From: Branchiostoma floridae
Lineage: Eukaryota > Chordata > Leptocardii > Amphioxiformes > Branchiostomatidae
Length of the DNA stretch: 64,000 nt
Reading direction: 5' to 3'
Assembly (NCBI RefSeq): GCF_000003815.2
Contig: NC_049981.1
Coordinates: 8,252,085-8,316,084, forward strand
The translations under genes were made by a program, and so were the position numbers. Under the pieces are notes generated by a model. The model saw only the letters and a list, made by a program, of their open reading frames with translations, was not told where the DNA came from and did not search any database. Shown here in pieces: positions 24,057 to 36,300 of the stretch (position 1 is the stretch's first letter; every line of letters begins with the position of its first letter).

Positions 24057-25062
24057 TATATCTACAAGCAGCAGAAGGCAAAGAAAGAGAAAGCTGTCAA
24101 TGGAGGCGCCACAAAGGTGAGTCATGCTGTCATAGAGGGGTGGGAGTGGAAAGCACAACTGGAGAAAGTTTGATGGATCTTTGTTTGGTTAGGTGTTGGC
24201 AAAACAAAAGTTCTTTCTGCGCAATGATTGACTCATCCATATGAAGTTATTGGGTATTGCCTGGAGATGCTCGGTGATGTGATTTGTATCCATTTTCCTC
24301 TAACGGAGGGTTTTGGCCAAAATTTAGGTTCAAATTCTTAGACTCTCATCTTGATCCGAATAATTACTCCTCTTGCACCTCCCTCCCCTCTCTTTCTTTC
24401 ATACGATATCTCTTGTGGAGCTACCAGGCTATGCAGATGAATCTGTCTCTTCTGTGCAGTACTGAGGTAGTTTTCGTCTTATATAGGTAGGCATATGGGT
24501 AGCCAATCACAGCGCATGAAAGATACGCAATGTATAAGTATTGGCCGTGGTCCCCTTAGCAACAGGACTTAACAAGTGGTACTGTAATTCCTGATTTTTT
24601 CAATGTACTGTTAAGTTCATGGTTTTCACGGTGAGACTTTAACGTGAACTTATCATTACCGATAACAAATAAATCAGACTTTTTTAATGTGCACTTGCCT
24701 AGACAGTGAACATTTAGTTCCGAGAACAAGTTAAATTTTCTCAGACCGTGAAAGTTTGGTACCGAGAAGACAAAGTGAATTACAGTAATTCTTTGGCACA
24801 TGTAACTTGTTTAGTTATACAAATGAAGGCCTCTTTAACAAGCATAATGATAAAAGAACTGTTGGCAGAATAATTTAAAAGAATTTCAGTTTCTAAAGCA
24901 TTGCTTATACTGTTTTTGTTTCAGACTCTGGGAAAACGTTGTCAGGCAGGCAAAAAGACCAAGCTTTCCAACATTGACTTCTCCAAGCTGGTGACAGCTC
25001 AGCCCATCCAAGACGATGACTCGGATGAAGAAGACGATTATTTCTCAGACGTGAAAGACTAA
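24057..25062 (+). CDS. Unidentified Lys/Asp-rich protein, last two exons
   Basis: Exon 24057-24116 (20 codons, YIYKQQKAKKEKAVNGGATK) ends in AAG|GTGAGT; exon 24925-25062 follows TTTTTGTTTCAG, encodes 45 residues and ends TAA. The join is in phase 0, and the other two frames of the second exon hit stops. The sequence is Lys-rich, then has KKTKLSNIDFSKLVTAQPIQ, then the acidic run DDDSDEEDDY before FSDVKD. Such basic/acidic tails are common in nucleolar and ribosome-biogenesis proteins, but I could not name the family. The acceptor of the first exon (ACTAG) is weak because a stop codon immediately precedes it in frame. Upstream exons were not found. Confidence 0.6.
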
Positions 25063-25369
25063 CTCTTACTGTGGTCCGTCTTTTTTTAGGACATATAGGT
25101 ACAGACATATGTATTTGATTTACATAGATTTTTGAAACAAATATCCTTGTACAAAACCAAAACCTTTTCCATTCAGAACACTGACCAAATGCATTAAAAA
25201 GTACTCAAGATGTGAAAATTTCTCGCCTGTCCATTTTTTCCCTTAAAAAAAAAAAGAATTAAGTCCGAAGAAAAAACAATACAGGTTTTGCTATTACAAA
25301 TATTACCATTCAGAGCCACATACACATTACATTTTCAGCAGTCTAAAATAATGCCTTTTATTCAGAATA

Positions 25370-28338
25370 ATGACAATGACAATGACAATGACAATGACAA
25401 TGACAATGATGTTTATTGCATGTTCATGCCCCAATGGGGCTAAATGCATTAAGTTTGATATAAAGTTAATGACAACAAATAAACAATGATATATCCTAAT
25501 AATAACTATTTTCTACAAGCTTCGTCCCTCCTCTTAAAACAAGAGTAAACGAACTTACACAGTTCTTCCAATATGTCATAGTTAGTTGATGACATCAGAT
25601 ATTTAAACAAGTCTACCTTTGTTATGTTTGTAAATTTCTCTTTAACACGTTTAACATTAACAAGGCTATTACGCATATCATTGTACAGAGAACACTCTAG
25701 TACAAAGTGCATTTCATTTTCTATACATCTGACATTCTTATTACAAAACATGCATATTCTATCGTCAGGAGGAGTTCGGGTGTATCTGCCAGCTTCAATT
25801 TGCAGTGGGTGATCGCTGATCCTTAATTTAGTCATGGCTCGGCGATAACTAAAATTTGTTATCTCTAGGTACTTTTCTCTTTCATAAGTTAAGCCCCGGT
25901 CACAAAGCGCGTACGATTCCTTGCGATTCCTTCCGATGCGCAGGATAATCGCAGTGCGACGTAAGTCGGAAGAAAATCGGAAGCAATGGTTTAAGTATAT
26001 AAAGCCGTGGTCACAAAGCGCGTAGTGGATCGTACGATGAGGTCATAAGAGCGTGCCTGTGTCAATCGCAGTGAATCATAGTAAATCGGGGAGCGTCGTA
26101 TGGCGAAAAATAGAGCTGAAATGGATTTTGAACATGTTCAAAATTTCGCTATCGTCGTAAGGTTTTATTTGCTCCCATAGCAGAGTTCATTACGGCAATT
26201 TTTGTCTACTGATGAGGTTATAGATTTATGATTTTTTAGTATGTTGTGATGGTTTCAGTTTTCCCTGATATTGTCGATATTGACGAAAAGGGGAAATATA
26301 TCAGTCGCAACTGCCACAGTCGCAAACAGAGAACAGCGCGTCCCGCACAGGTGATGCAGACAATAGTTTGATCGCTTCATGCACGTGAGTTTATAATTAG
26401 ATCAAATCTCAGCTCTCGTCGGTCTTGGCACTCTTGGGTCAGTTTACCATAATCGTAATAACCATGGGGACAACTCGAACATAAAGGCAGGCTCTATGAG
26501 TCGGAAATATATATGATATAATGCTTATCATTTGATTTTTGTATGATGGCATCTTTTTGTTGATAGCATATCATGATACGATCTTCGAAAGAGCCTGACA
26601 CGTAGAGCCGGCAAGCAGGCCGAGATAACCATACCAGTACTCACGCTTGATTTGAACTTTTGCTTGTAATATTGTTGTCATGGTCTTTTTTAATTTATTT
26701 TTACAGTTAAAGATATTATAGGAAGGTATTTAACAGCTACGTCCACATGTTTGTTGGTTAAAGAAGCACAAAAGCGGTCAGACGGCTATACAGAAGAGAC
26801 ACAAGTGAAAAATCGTGCGACGCTGGAAAAATTTTGAACACCATCCGATGCGTTGCGACGGCTTGCGATGCTTACGATTTTGTTGCGATGTACTGCGCTC
26901 ATCGTACGATATGCGGAATAGTCCATCGCAAGGAATCGTACGCGCTTTGTGACCGGGGCTTAAGCTTGAATTTTCTGTAGGTTCTTAACTTATTACCTTG
27001 GTTTTCCTTCATGCCAGGAGAATTCATTTCGGAGTAAAAATTTTGAACAAAGTTGTCTTTCAGTCTTTGGTTTACTTCGGACTGAGCGAAAGATGTGTTG
27101 CGATCACTGTTAATCAAAAGATAGGCAAAACCAGACTCCTCCAGGATTTTACTAACATTGGAAAACCAGCATGGTATGTTGCGACTGTGTAAGTCCTGCT
27201 GTACAAGAAAAGATTCAAATTGTAGACTATTTCTTGGCACTTCTTTAACTAATCTTTTGTAGTATGAATACAATCTAGTATATACTTCGATCCACAGAGG
27301 ATACCTGCCTAGTTCTGCCCTTGTTGCAAGATTACTTGAGTTTTTTCTTACGCCTAATAACGACTTGCAAAACTTCAGATGAACTTGTTCAATGGGTGAC
27401 TTATCATTTAATCCGATTTTGCCCCATACCTCTGCACCATAAGTCAATATTGGGACAACGCAGGCATCAAATAATTTACAATATACTGAAATTGAAGGAT
27501 TGGTTTCACCTAGTGTTGTTTTAATACTGAACAGAGCTCTTAGCGCCTTCTTTTGTAGTGTTTTTAATGCTGTTGTGAAGTTGCAACATGTTGTAAGCAC
27601 CACTCCTAAATAGCAATATGAAGAAACTATCTCTATGTCTTCGTTGAGTATATGAAATTTGAGATTTGAGAACATATGACCCTTTTTGTTAAATACGATT
27701 ATTTTTGTCTTATTTATGTTAACTGATAACTTCCATTTGTTGCAATAGAGACCCAGTTTATCAATTGCATTTTGAAGACCATTTTGGCTAGTTGATAGCA
27801 GGACAAGGTCGTCGGCATAAAACAAACTTGATACTTCAGATGTATTTAGCAAGGGCGCATCAAAATCTCCTGTATTCAGTTCGTCTGCCAAGTCACTGAT
27901 ATATAGGTTAAATAGTGAGGGACTTAGAACACAACCTTGCCGCACTCCTATTTTGACAGGGAAATTTTCACTTAAACCTATATTTGTTTTCACACTCGCT
28001 GCGGATTGACTATATAAACTTTTTAGCATATCAAAAAATCTACCGGAAATGCCTTTTGATATGAGTTTGAATAATAGGCCCTCGTGCCAAATTGAATCAA
28101 ATGCCTTGGATAGATCCACAAAGCAAGCAAATAGTTGATTTCTTGACTGTGTATATTTGGAAATCAACGTTTTCAGAACAAATATGTTATCTGACGTTCT
28201 GTAATTCTTCCGGAACCCTGCTTGATTAGGTTTAAGAATTTTGTTTTCCTCGAGAAAAGAGGAGAGCCTTTTGTTTAGTACAGAGGTAAACAGTTTCCCG
28301 AGACAGCTCGAAATGGAAATCCCGCGGTAGTTGTTAGT
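25370..28338 (-). mobile_element. 5'-truncated LINE (reverse transcriptase), split by an insertion
   Basis: On the minus strand one frame is open from the truncation point near 28338 to the insertion at 26963. It encodes RT motifs: NQAGFRKNYRTSDN, FACFVDLSKAFDSIWH, GVRQGCVLSPSLFNLYISDL, the catalytic box FYADDLVLLS, and KWKLSVNINKTKIIVFNKKG. The C-terminal part (25506-25888) has KLRISDHPLQIEAGRY and a Cys/His cluster RICMFCNKNVRC...HFVLEC. The 3' UTR ends in a (CATTGT)n tail at about 25370-25410. No endonuclease domain remains. The two halves are separated by the element at 25893-26959 and are offset by one base in frame. The long open frame suggests a fairly recent copy. Non-LTR class is sure; clade is not. 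Confidence 0.9.
25893..26959. mobile_element. TTAA-type non-autonomous DNA transposon (1067 bp)
   Basis: Perfect 35-bp terminal inverted repeats begin GCCCCGGTCACAAAGCGCGT; the element is flanked on both sides by TTAA (25889-25892, 26960-26963). A degenerate third copy of the terminal motif lies at about 26005 (GTGGTCACAAAGCGCGTAG). No transposase is visible. TTAA duplication suggests piggyBac or Kolobok ancestry. It sits inside the LINE reverse-transcriptase gene, so it is younger than that LINE. Confidence 0.92.
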
Positions 28339-30347
28339 TTAATAGTTAAACAACAACTAAAACTACAATAATTAATGATATTATAATTATTATATTATAT
28401 GGGGGATATAATATATGTAGTCTATTTTCAAGCTTGTGCGATAATGCTTGGCTGCGTAAAGCATTTATAAACTTTTCGCTGGAGTCCGGTCCCCAGACAA
28501 ATCTGTCTGGCAAAGGTCGCATATTTATTTTGGGTGTTATTGCACTACTTATTAGCCGTTATTGCACTACTTATTTCAGCCTCCGTGATTTGGCAATCAA
28601 GAGGCCCTTGCCTCTTGTAACAAATAATAGTAACAAATCAAAGGAAGGTATTCATTGTATAAAACGTGCCCCCTCAGGCTGTTGGTGTGGATTCATTCTG
28701 ACCAATCAGGATGGAGGAGGATACACACCGGGCTGGCTGGAATCTATGTGTTACAGCGTCATAACCAACGTGGAACAGGCCTTCTGATTGGTCTGGCTAT
28801 ATGATAATGTGCAATCATGAACTCACCTGTAGCAATAGCTGCATGGCAAGACAAATGTTGTCAGAAGTCTTCTGATAGTTTGCAGTTAAGACATTCACAC
28901 ATAAAATGTAGAATATGTAAATAGAATATTAACGTTTAATTAAAAAGTGTGTTTATTGCCATTGCTAACCCTTATGAAAAATTGTAGATAACTTCAATGT
29001 AAAGCAAAGTAACAAAAAATAAGCAATATCAAACTAGTACCTAGTACCTAGTGTCAATGGTGCCTGGGAACCCCAGCACTGGGGGCAGCTTTGGTGCAGA
29101 AAGCCAGGTCTGAGGAGCAGAAATTTGGTATAGGTGTGCATATGTCAAGACCAAGACCAGGAATATTTTTGTCTCCTGTGCTATGGTATTCCTGTTAACC
29201 TGGCTCCAACTCCCTCTTATACTAGGGAATAATCACACATTTCCACACAGACGTAGGTCACTCGATGGCAAGTTGTATTCACTCTTACGGTCTCATACCG
29301 GAGTACCCCCAAAGCCCCAGTCCGCATGCGTCGACTGTTCCATCGGTGAGGGGGGGGACTAAACCATTCTAAATAATCTAACATTCCTACCAAATGATTT
29401 CGGGGTATTTTTACACCAAAGGTTGATATATGCTGAGTTTGCTCAAAAGCAAATATCAGTCTTTCTAGTTTAGATTGATAATCTTATTATCACCGAATGA
29501 AATAGTCATAGAATACCCTTATTTTTCAGCCATAATGTTGTTGCAATGTTGTAAATGTCACACCTTCTTCAATAGTATTAATATTCACAGGCAATATTTA
29601 CAAACTAAAATCCATTTCATTGAAAACCTGCCAATCCATTCATAGTACTAGCATACAATAGGAACCTACTATACTTACAGTAATTGTGAGCATAATATGT
29701 GGTCAGATGACAACTATACATCTCAAAATATATATAGTTTTTCTTAACGATTTAAGATATCAATGGAAAGAGTTTAGATGATGACATTCTTTTAATGACT
29801 TATCACTGAAGTAACATTGGATTCACTCTCATTCAAATAATAATGACGTTAATCTGTTGACATCTTCTGACTTAATAACATATCACCTACACATGTAGAT
29901 ACACGCAGGCCTGGAAATAGTTAATTTCTTTTTGTAATTTCTAAGTGTTCAGAAGAGATCTTTTTTTTAAGTTACCAAATTATTGTTTACATTTTCTTCT
30001 GGAATATCAAAAACTTTCCAACAAATCCAGGTGGGTGTTTCAAGTCTTAGATAAAATCTGTAATGAAATCATAATGCTATACAGCACTTAAGCTATAAGG
30101 GCACAACCCACCGTACACGCAAATACATGCTGTCTACGTGCCAAAATGTGGGCAATCTTTTGGGATGTGGAAAGTACCACCTCCGTACGAACTCTTAGGG
30201 AAACCGACAGATTTTGGAGCACGCAGACACGGCACAGGCAAAACTTTGTGTGCCATCGGCCTGCGGATTCGTCCCCCCCCCCAAAAAAAACACGGACAAA
30301 TTGCATGCACGGCGGGTTGTGCCCTTAGCTTTAGGCAGGCAGGCAGT
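28339..30347. other. DHX37 3' flank, no gene
   Basis: Contains a reverse copy of the CCAATCAGAAGG repeat (about 28680-28810) and AT-rich unassigned DNA. Some of the sequence near 30347 would be DHX37 3' UTR on the minus strand. I see no other gene. Confidence 0.45.
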
Positions 30348-33300
30348 CTATACAGGAGGCCACATCTCTGTCAGGTTTGGGAGTATACTCTGTGGCACCC
30401 ACTCTGCAAATGCTGACAGCAGAAACTTGTTGTTCTTCTCCCAAGCCTTCTGTAGGCTATCTCTATTGTCTGCTTCTGACGACACCAGTGCCTTCAGGAG
30501 TGTCTGTGTGCGAGGCTGCAGGTTGGCCCAGGGCTTGACCATGATGGCAGGGGGAGACAGCAGGAGTGGTGTCATCCTCTTCAGCTCTGGGAACACAGCT
30601 CCCTCTAGGAGAAACTTTGCAAACCATTTGTATCTGTTCAAATCAACAGGAATAGGGACGGAAGTAAGAATACATGGTGCACCTACACTTAGTCTAATGA
30701 AATCTCGTCATACAGGAATATAATTACATTTTCTACACTGAATAATTCCGCTGTGTTGAAGGCCATGTTTGCAAGCTATTCGCTCGTCAACTCCCGGCAG
30801 AGCGGTGAAATCCAAGCAAATGTTGTTTTTCCAACTAGATCGGCATGGCATGGGTTGGGATTAGGACATGAGACGTTACACATGCACCAAATACATATTT
30901 TCATGGTAATTTGCTGCTCGCCTACTGTGTTTCCCAGAATTCTGTGACCTGTATTATGGACAAAGGACTTTATCCTGAGATTTGTCTTGTGTACAGTATA
31001 CAGGCAGAATAAATATGGGATGGTTACCTGTCCAGTCCCTCTGGATAGTCTCCCTCCACAGATGGCATCTGCCACCCCAGTCTGGAGAACGTGCTGGTGC
31101 GGTGACATCTGACCCGACCTGTGTCACTATCATATGTTGGCGGCACATCTTGCACCGGCTCAGAAAACGTGCACAAGTTAGGCACCAATAACGGAATCCA
31201 CTCCGGCTCCACGGCTGCTACACAGTGCATGTAAGGCTTCCTTGCTTCGATGATCTCATGAAATATGACATACTCTGGGCGAGTTTTGGTCAGAACGGAG
31301 GAGGGATGGATGAAGACATACTCCTCCATGGAGGTGGATTGATATGCAAATTTATGGCTCTTGTCCGAGATCTGGTCTGTGGGAACTCGGCGGGCGATTC
31401 GGTCCCCTAACCCTGATAGCATGATCTGTCTCAGTAGCTTTGCCTTAAAGAAGGAAGATACACATTGATTATTATTATAATTATTATCATTAGTAGTAGT
31501 AGTATTATCACATATGGGCTATACAGCTGTACATGTAGTAAGGTACCATCAATGGCACAAATGTACAGTCCAGTCGTCCCTTCAATTTTGAACATTCAGA
31601 ACGCACTTAGTATAAGTAACACAAGACTGTGCTTCAAAGACTCTTTGTACCCTTGGGGACTGACATATTCCGATGTAAATAGTTTAAATGATCTTTAGAT
31701 GTGACATAGTTTGTATGTGATAAATATGTATCTAGCAGCTGCAGTAACTCATGTACATGTACTTGTTGCAAATTGCACTCGTAATTGAGTTATAATTTGT
31801 GTTCGCTGGTGTGATTGAAAAGCTGCACAATTCAGCCTCCACGGCTGCAAGACTGCTTTTATTTCGTGTCATTTCTGTTTTTGTGAAACGAATAAATACA
31901 CCAGTGACCTACTACATGTACTACATTTTGTACTACATCAATAATACATGTGGGGGTATCTTCTTGAAATGCTGATAGATGCAGAAATACATGCAGCAGA
32001 GTACATAAAAGCCTGTAAGTGAAGCAATATTTGGACTAGTTAAATCCCGTTTTCTCTAAAATAAGCATTTTGCCCTGGTCTACCATTGATGTACAGAAGC
32101 TCAGACCACACATAAACAGCAGTTTAGACTATAGACGAACAGCAACTTTGACCATAAATGAAGGGCAGCTTAGAAGATACATGTAGATGAACAGAAGTTT
32201 AGACCATACATGTATATGTACAGCAGCATAGACCATAGATGTAGAGCATGTTACAGTTAGACCATATATGAACCACAGTTAAATTTGCCAATAATCTACA
32301 ACATGCAATGTATCGTAAATGTCTTCCTTAGTTTCAACAAGGAGGTTAAATTGGTTTGAAACAATGAAGTTTCTCACCTGCAGCTCTGTGGGGGGTCTCA
32401 TGTTTGGGTCTATGTGCACCTTAGCTCCTGGACACACTGTGTTGATGGCATTAGTCAGCAGTGTGCGCAGGCTTCGGATCTCAGTCATTGCCTGCAGTAT
32501 ACAATAACAATTCCAAGTTGATGTTTCCTGCGTTGAGATTTAAACCATGTAGACAGTTTTGCTATGGGAAAAGGCACTCAAAACATTTCATGCTGGATAC
32601 ATATGGGGATATTTTTCTCATATTAAGAATACAAGTTGAATAGACTTCAGGTGATACATTGATGAAGGTTAGACATCCAGGTAATAAAATATGCCAAAAA
32701 GCAGTTACTCAAGCAACTGGATATGATTTTGGAAACGGTCAGACGTTTCAACTGGTATCCACCAGTTTTCGTCAGTGACACTGAAGTGATCTGGAAAAAA
32801 CAGGTCTTTTATGCTCTAACTATGAATGAAGACAATTTCAGATGTCCGATCGGAAACGTTGTAAGAAAAATTCAGACTGAAGACAATTTGGATTCCTTTG
32901 CATTAGCTGTGTCTTAGCCTTGCTTTCCTTTGAAATTCAAAATTGTCTTCAGCTTGACTTTGCCTTACCTTTGTTTTCTTTGGAATCCAAATATATAGTC
33001 TTGTAGGTTATCCTAGACAAATGCATGAATCAAAAATATTTCTACAAATGTGTAGTTTTAGCCCCGAATCATCCATTACTTGCATGAAAAGGGTGAACAA
33101 AGTCAGAAAAGGTGGGATACCAAGTCACATGTACCTTATATCTCAGTCCATTGTCCTCACAGAACTTGTTGGTGCAGCCAGCAAACTCACATGCTCCCAC
33201 AGCACGCAGGAGCACCATGATGTCACCCAGCAGGAGGGACTGCCCCTGCCCCGCCCACGTGTTCTTCAGCTGAGCGATGCTGCTGTGGGCGTGCTGTTCC

Positions 33301-36300
33301 TGCTGTTCCTGCTGTTCCTCTGCCCTCCCTGCAGGTCCGCCACCCGAGAGGAAGATTTCCTGTGAAGGCATCAACCAGTCTTCAAATGTTGTGCTTTTCT
33401 CTTCCTTGTGCCCAATCTTTAAGGTCTTTCAAAAGTGGTCTCTGTGACCTGATCTCCAGTCTGAATTGAAACTAGAAAAATGATCTTACATGTAGCTGTT
33501 CCATGACTTGCGTATTGTGTATATACAAATGTACCATGTACTGATTGTTTCATTTTATGTATTGAGTATATATTGATGGCATGACTGTTTTAATTGATGT
33601 TGTAAATATTGACCATTGTATGTATGTTATCTATGTATGAAGTCCAGGAAGATTAGTGGCGTGCCCTAGGGTACGTCACTAATGGATTTTCTAATCAAGT
33701 CTCAAGTCTCCTTGAAAAATCAAGTCATCCTACATCGCAGCCCGGAATCCATCCTATTCTAGCTCTGATTTGCTCCTCTGATCGTGTAGAATAGTCAGAA
33801 AGATTACACTGATTTCAATTTTTGATCACTTATTTTGTTTGAAAGCTTTTTTCAATAAATGACACTTGCAAGAGCATAACATGAATTTCTGCTATTTCTG
33901 CAAAACTGTACAGTCCTCAGTAAAAGCATGCGTACAAACTGCTGACCCCACCTGGACAGTCAGGGCAGCTACAATACTGATGACATATGGGAGCAAGCCG
34001 TGCTGCTCGCCCAGCGCCAGCATCTTGGAGAAGCGAGGAGACACGGGGAATCGAGCCATGGCACGGCCGAGGGGGGTGATGACAGGAGACGGAGCTGCCT
34101 TTGGGTCCTACAGATGGTACAATTTACAGTAATCGTGATGATCCAATGTTATCTATATGGATGGGTAAATAAGGTTGTCATGAGGCTTGACATCTGTTAT
34201 ACTTCTGCACAATATATATATTATTTATCATCTGCTGAGCAGTCTGTTGATAACCAAGAGTACGCTTAGGAACCCATTACACAAATGTATCGGTAAGAGT
34301 ACATGTAGGGGTGAGTGGTTAACCATTTAAACAAAACAAACCTTAGGTTTTGCCGTATGCTGCAGCGCCCCCAACTGGACCAAGAGCTGCTCTGCAGCAT
34401 GGACTGCCTCCACATCAGGTGGTGTTGGGAAGGGGAAATTAACCACCTAGGACAGCACATCAATCAACATGTCATACAAGCAGAAAATAATGTTCAGTTC
34501 AGTTCATCCTCTGAGAGGTGACACCACAAAGTCCTGTTCAGCATGACAGAGCAGAGCTTGTCGACCTGAAGACCTGAATCTTCCATGAGTAATTTCCTGA
34601 GTGTATAATGCTAATTCATCTTTATCAGGTAATATAGGAGTCAATCGACTACTATATGGCCTCCTTTTGTCAATATTGACCATGGTAAAATCCTAATTGA
34701 TATCAGCCCTACCGCGTCCACTGTGGATAAACAGTCCTATATGAGAATGACGGTCTCTGCCAAATAGGGCACATCTGTCAGCTGAATCAGGTCTGTTGCA
34801 GAGCTCTTTGGAGTCAATTGACACCAATCTGGCAATAAATCATAATTTCTTTCTCTTTTATGTCGATATTTTAAGTACCCTTGTCACTCACGCTACTTCT
34901 CTCTAGTTCTGTTGATACAGAAATATTGCTAAACTTAAGGATAGAAGTATGTGTCAATGTGTCATCAATGATAACAGAAACAGCAAAGGAATGCTTGTTT
35001 GGACTTTTTGTATCTCATATCTACAAGTCTCATGAGAGGATCTCAAATTAAAGGTTCCAAATACACTGTTTTTGTTTTTTTCCCGTGCCAAAGTTTCATT
35101 TTTGAAGTTTTATTATTTTCACTGGTTTGGACCTGTACTTGAAAGATTTTCATGTGCCCTAGGCCATGTTGATTTGATTATATGGATGACATCCGCGCTC
35201 CCACCAATTTTCGGCTGTTTTCAAAAAAAAAAGTTTTCGACCACACAATAAATTGTGCAAAGCAGCTGTAAAATGAGCACTAATATTCCATAGATTGAAG
35301 AAAAAAAGTATCAGAAAACAGATAACTAATGCCATAGAATGCCAAAATAAATCTAAAGTCAAAGAATAAGATGTGAAAGGACAGAAAGAAAAAATCTATT
35401 GTTGGTAGGAAGAGGTACCAGTACAGAAAATTCAGGTATAGGTCTCGTTCAGGTCCAGAGGATCATTTCCTGGTCCGGACCTGAACCTGGACCTGATTGT
35501 CTGTGAAAACTTGGTAAGGCCTAGGAAAAAAAATGTTGTGTTTCCTGTTTCAGTCCTGAAAAAATTAGGGTCGGTAGGTAGGGATTATCTTTTTTTTTCT
35601 TGTATTTTTTTTTAGGCTGGCCAAAATTCTAGTGATACATATTTACAATACAGTTGAACAAAGTAAACTGAAATGTATGATGACACTTGTCTTTCAATTT
35701 CAAACTTTAATTTTGTGCATGATAGATACATTTATCCTTCATTAGATGGGACAAGCAGTGTTTTACTTCAATAGGAAGCAGGCTAAATAAAAATTCTAAC
35801 TGGAAGCTATGTGACTCCACTGCCCACCCAAAAAAAAAGTCTAGGGTCGGCAGGTTTTTTTAGGGTAGGTAGGGAAACAGGAAACACAACATTTTTTTTC
35901 CTAGGCCTAACTGGCAATACTCAAAACAATGGTAATTGGTCAATTTTGCCACAAAGGAATCTGTTTGGTGAATTATTGGACTCTCACTGGCATTTTAAAA
36001 TCCCATCTCCACGTAATAAAGGCTAATTGTCTCTGTACCTCTGTAGAAACTTGGTGCAATTGACTATTAACTCTACTTGACTTCGCTCTTGTTGTCTTCT
36101 TGGCCCCTGGTAAGACCCCAAATGCCTGTCGACATAGTGTGTCCATTTTGTAATTGGCGAAACCTGTTCCTCTAATTTTTTTTTCAGGTCTTTTTTTTTC
36201 GGATTGGTCCAAGAAGAAAAAAAACTTTTGCACCCGTATGATGTACTGGACCCTACACCTAACTGTTGGTATACCATACTATGTGTTTTTAGTCCTATGT

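Noticed and set aside
30214-30723. 169-codon plus-strand frame
   Set aside because: Overlaps the last DHX37 exon in antisense; the minus strand has the conserved C-terminus and splice acceptor.
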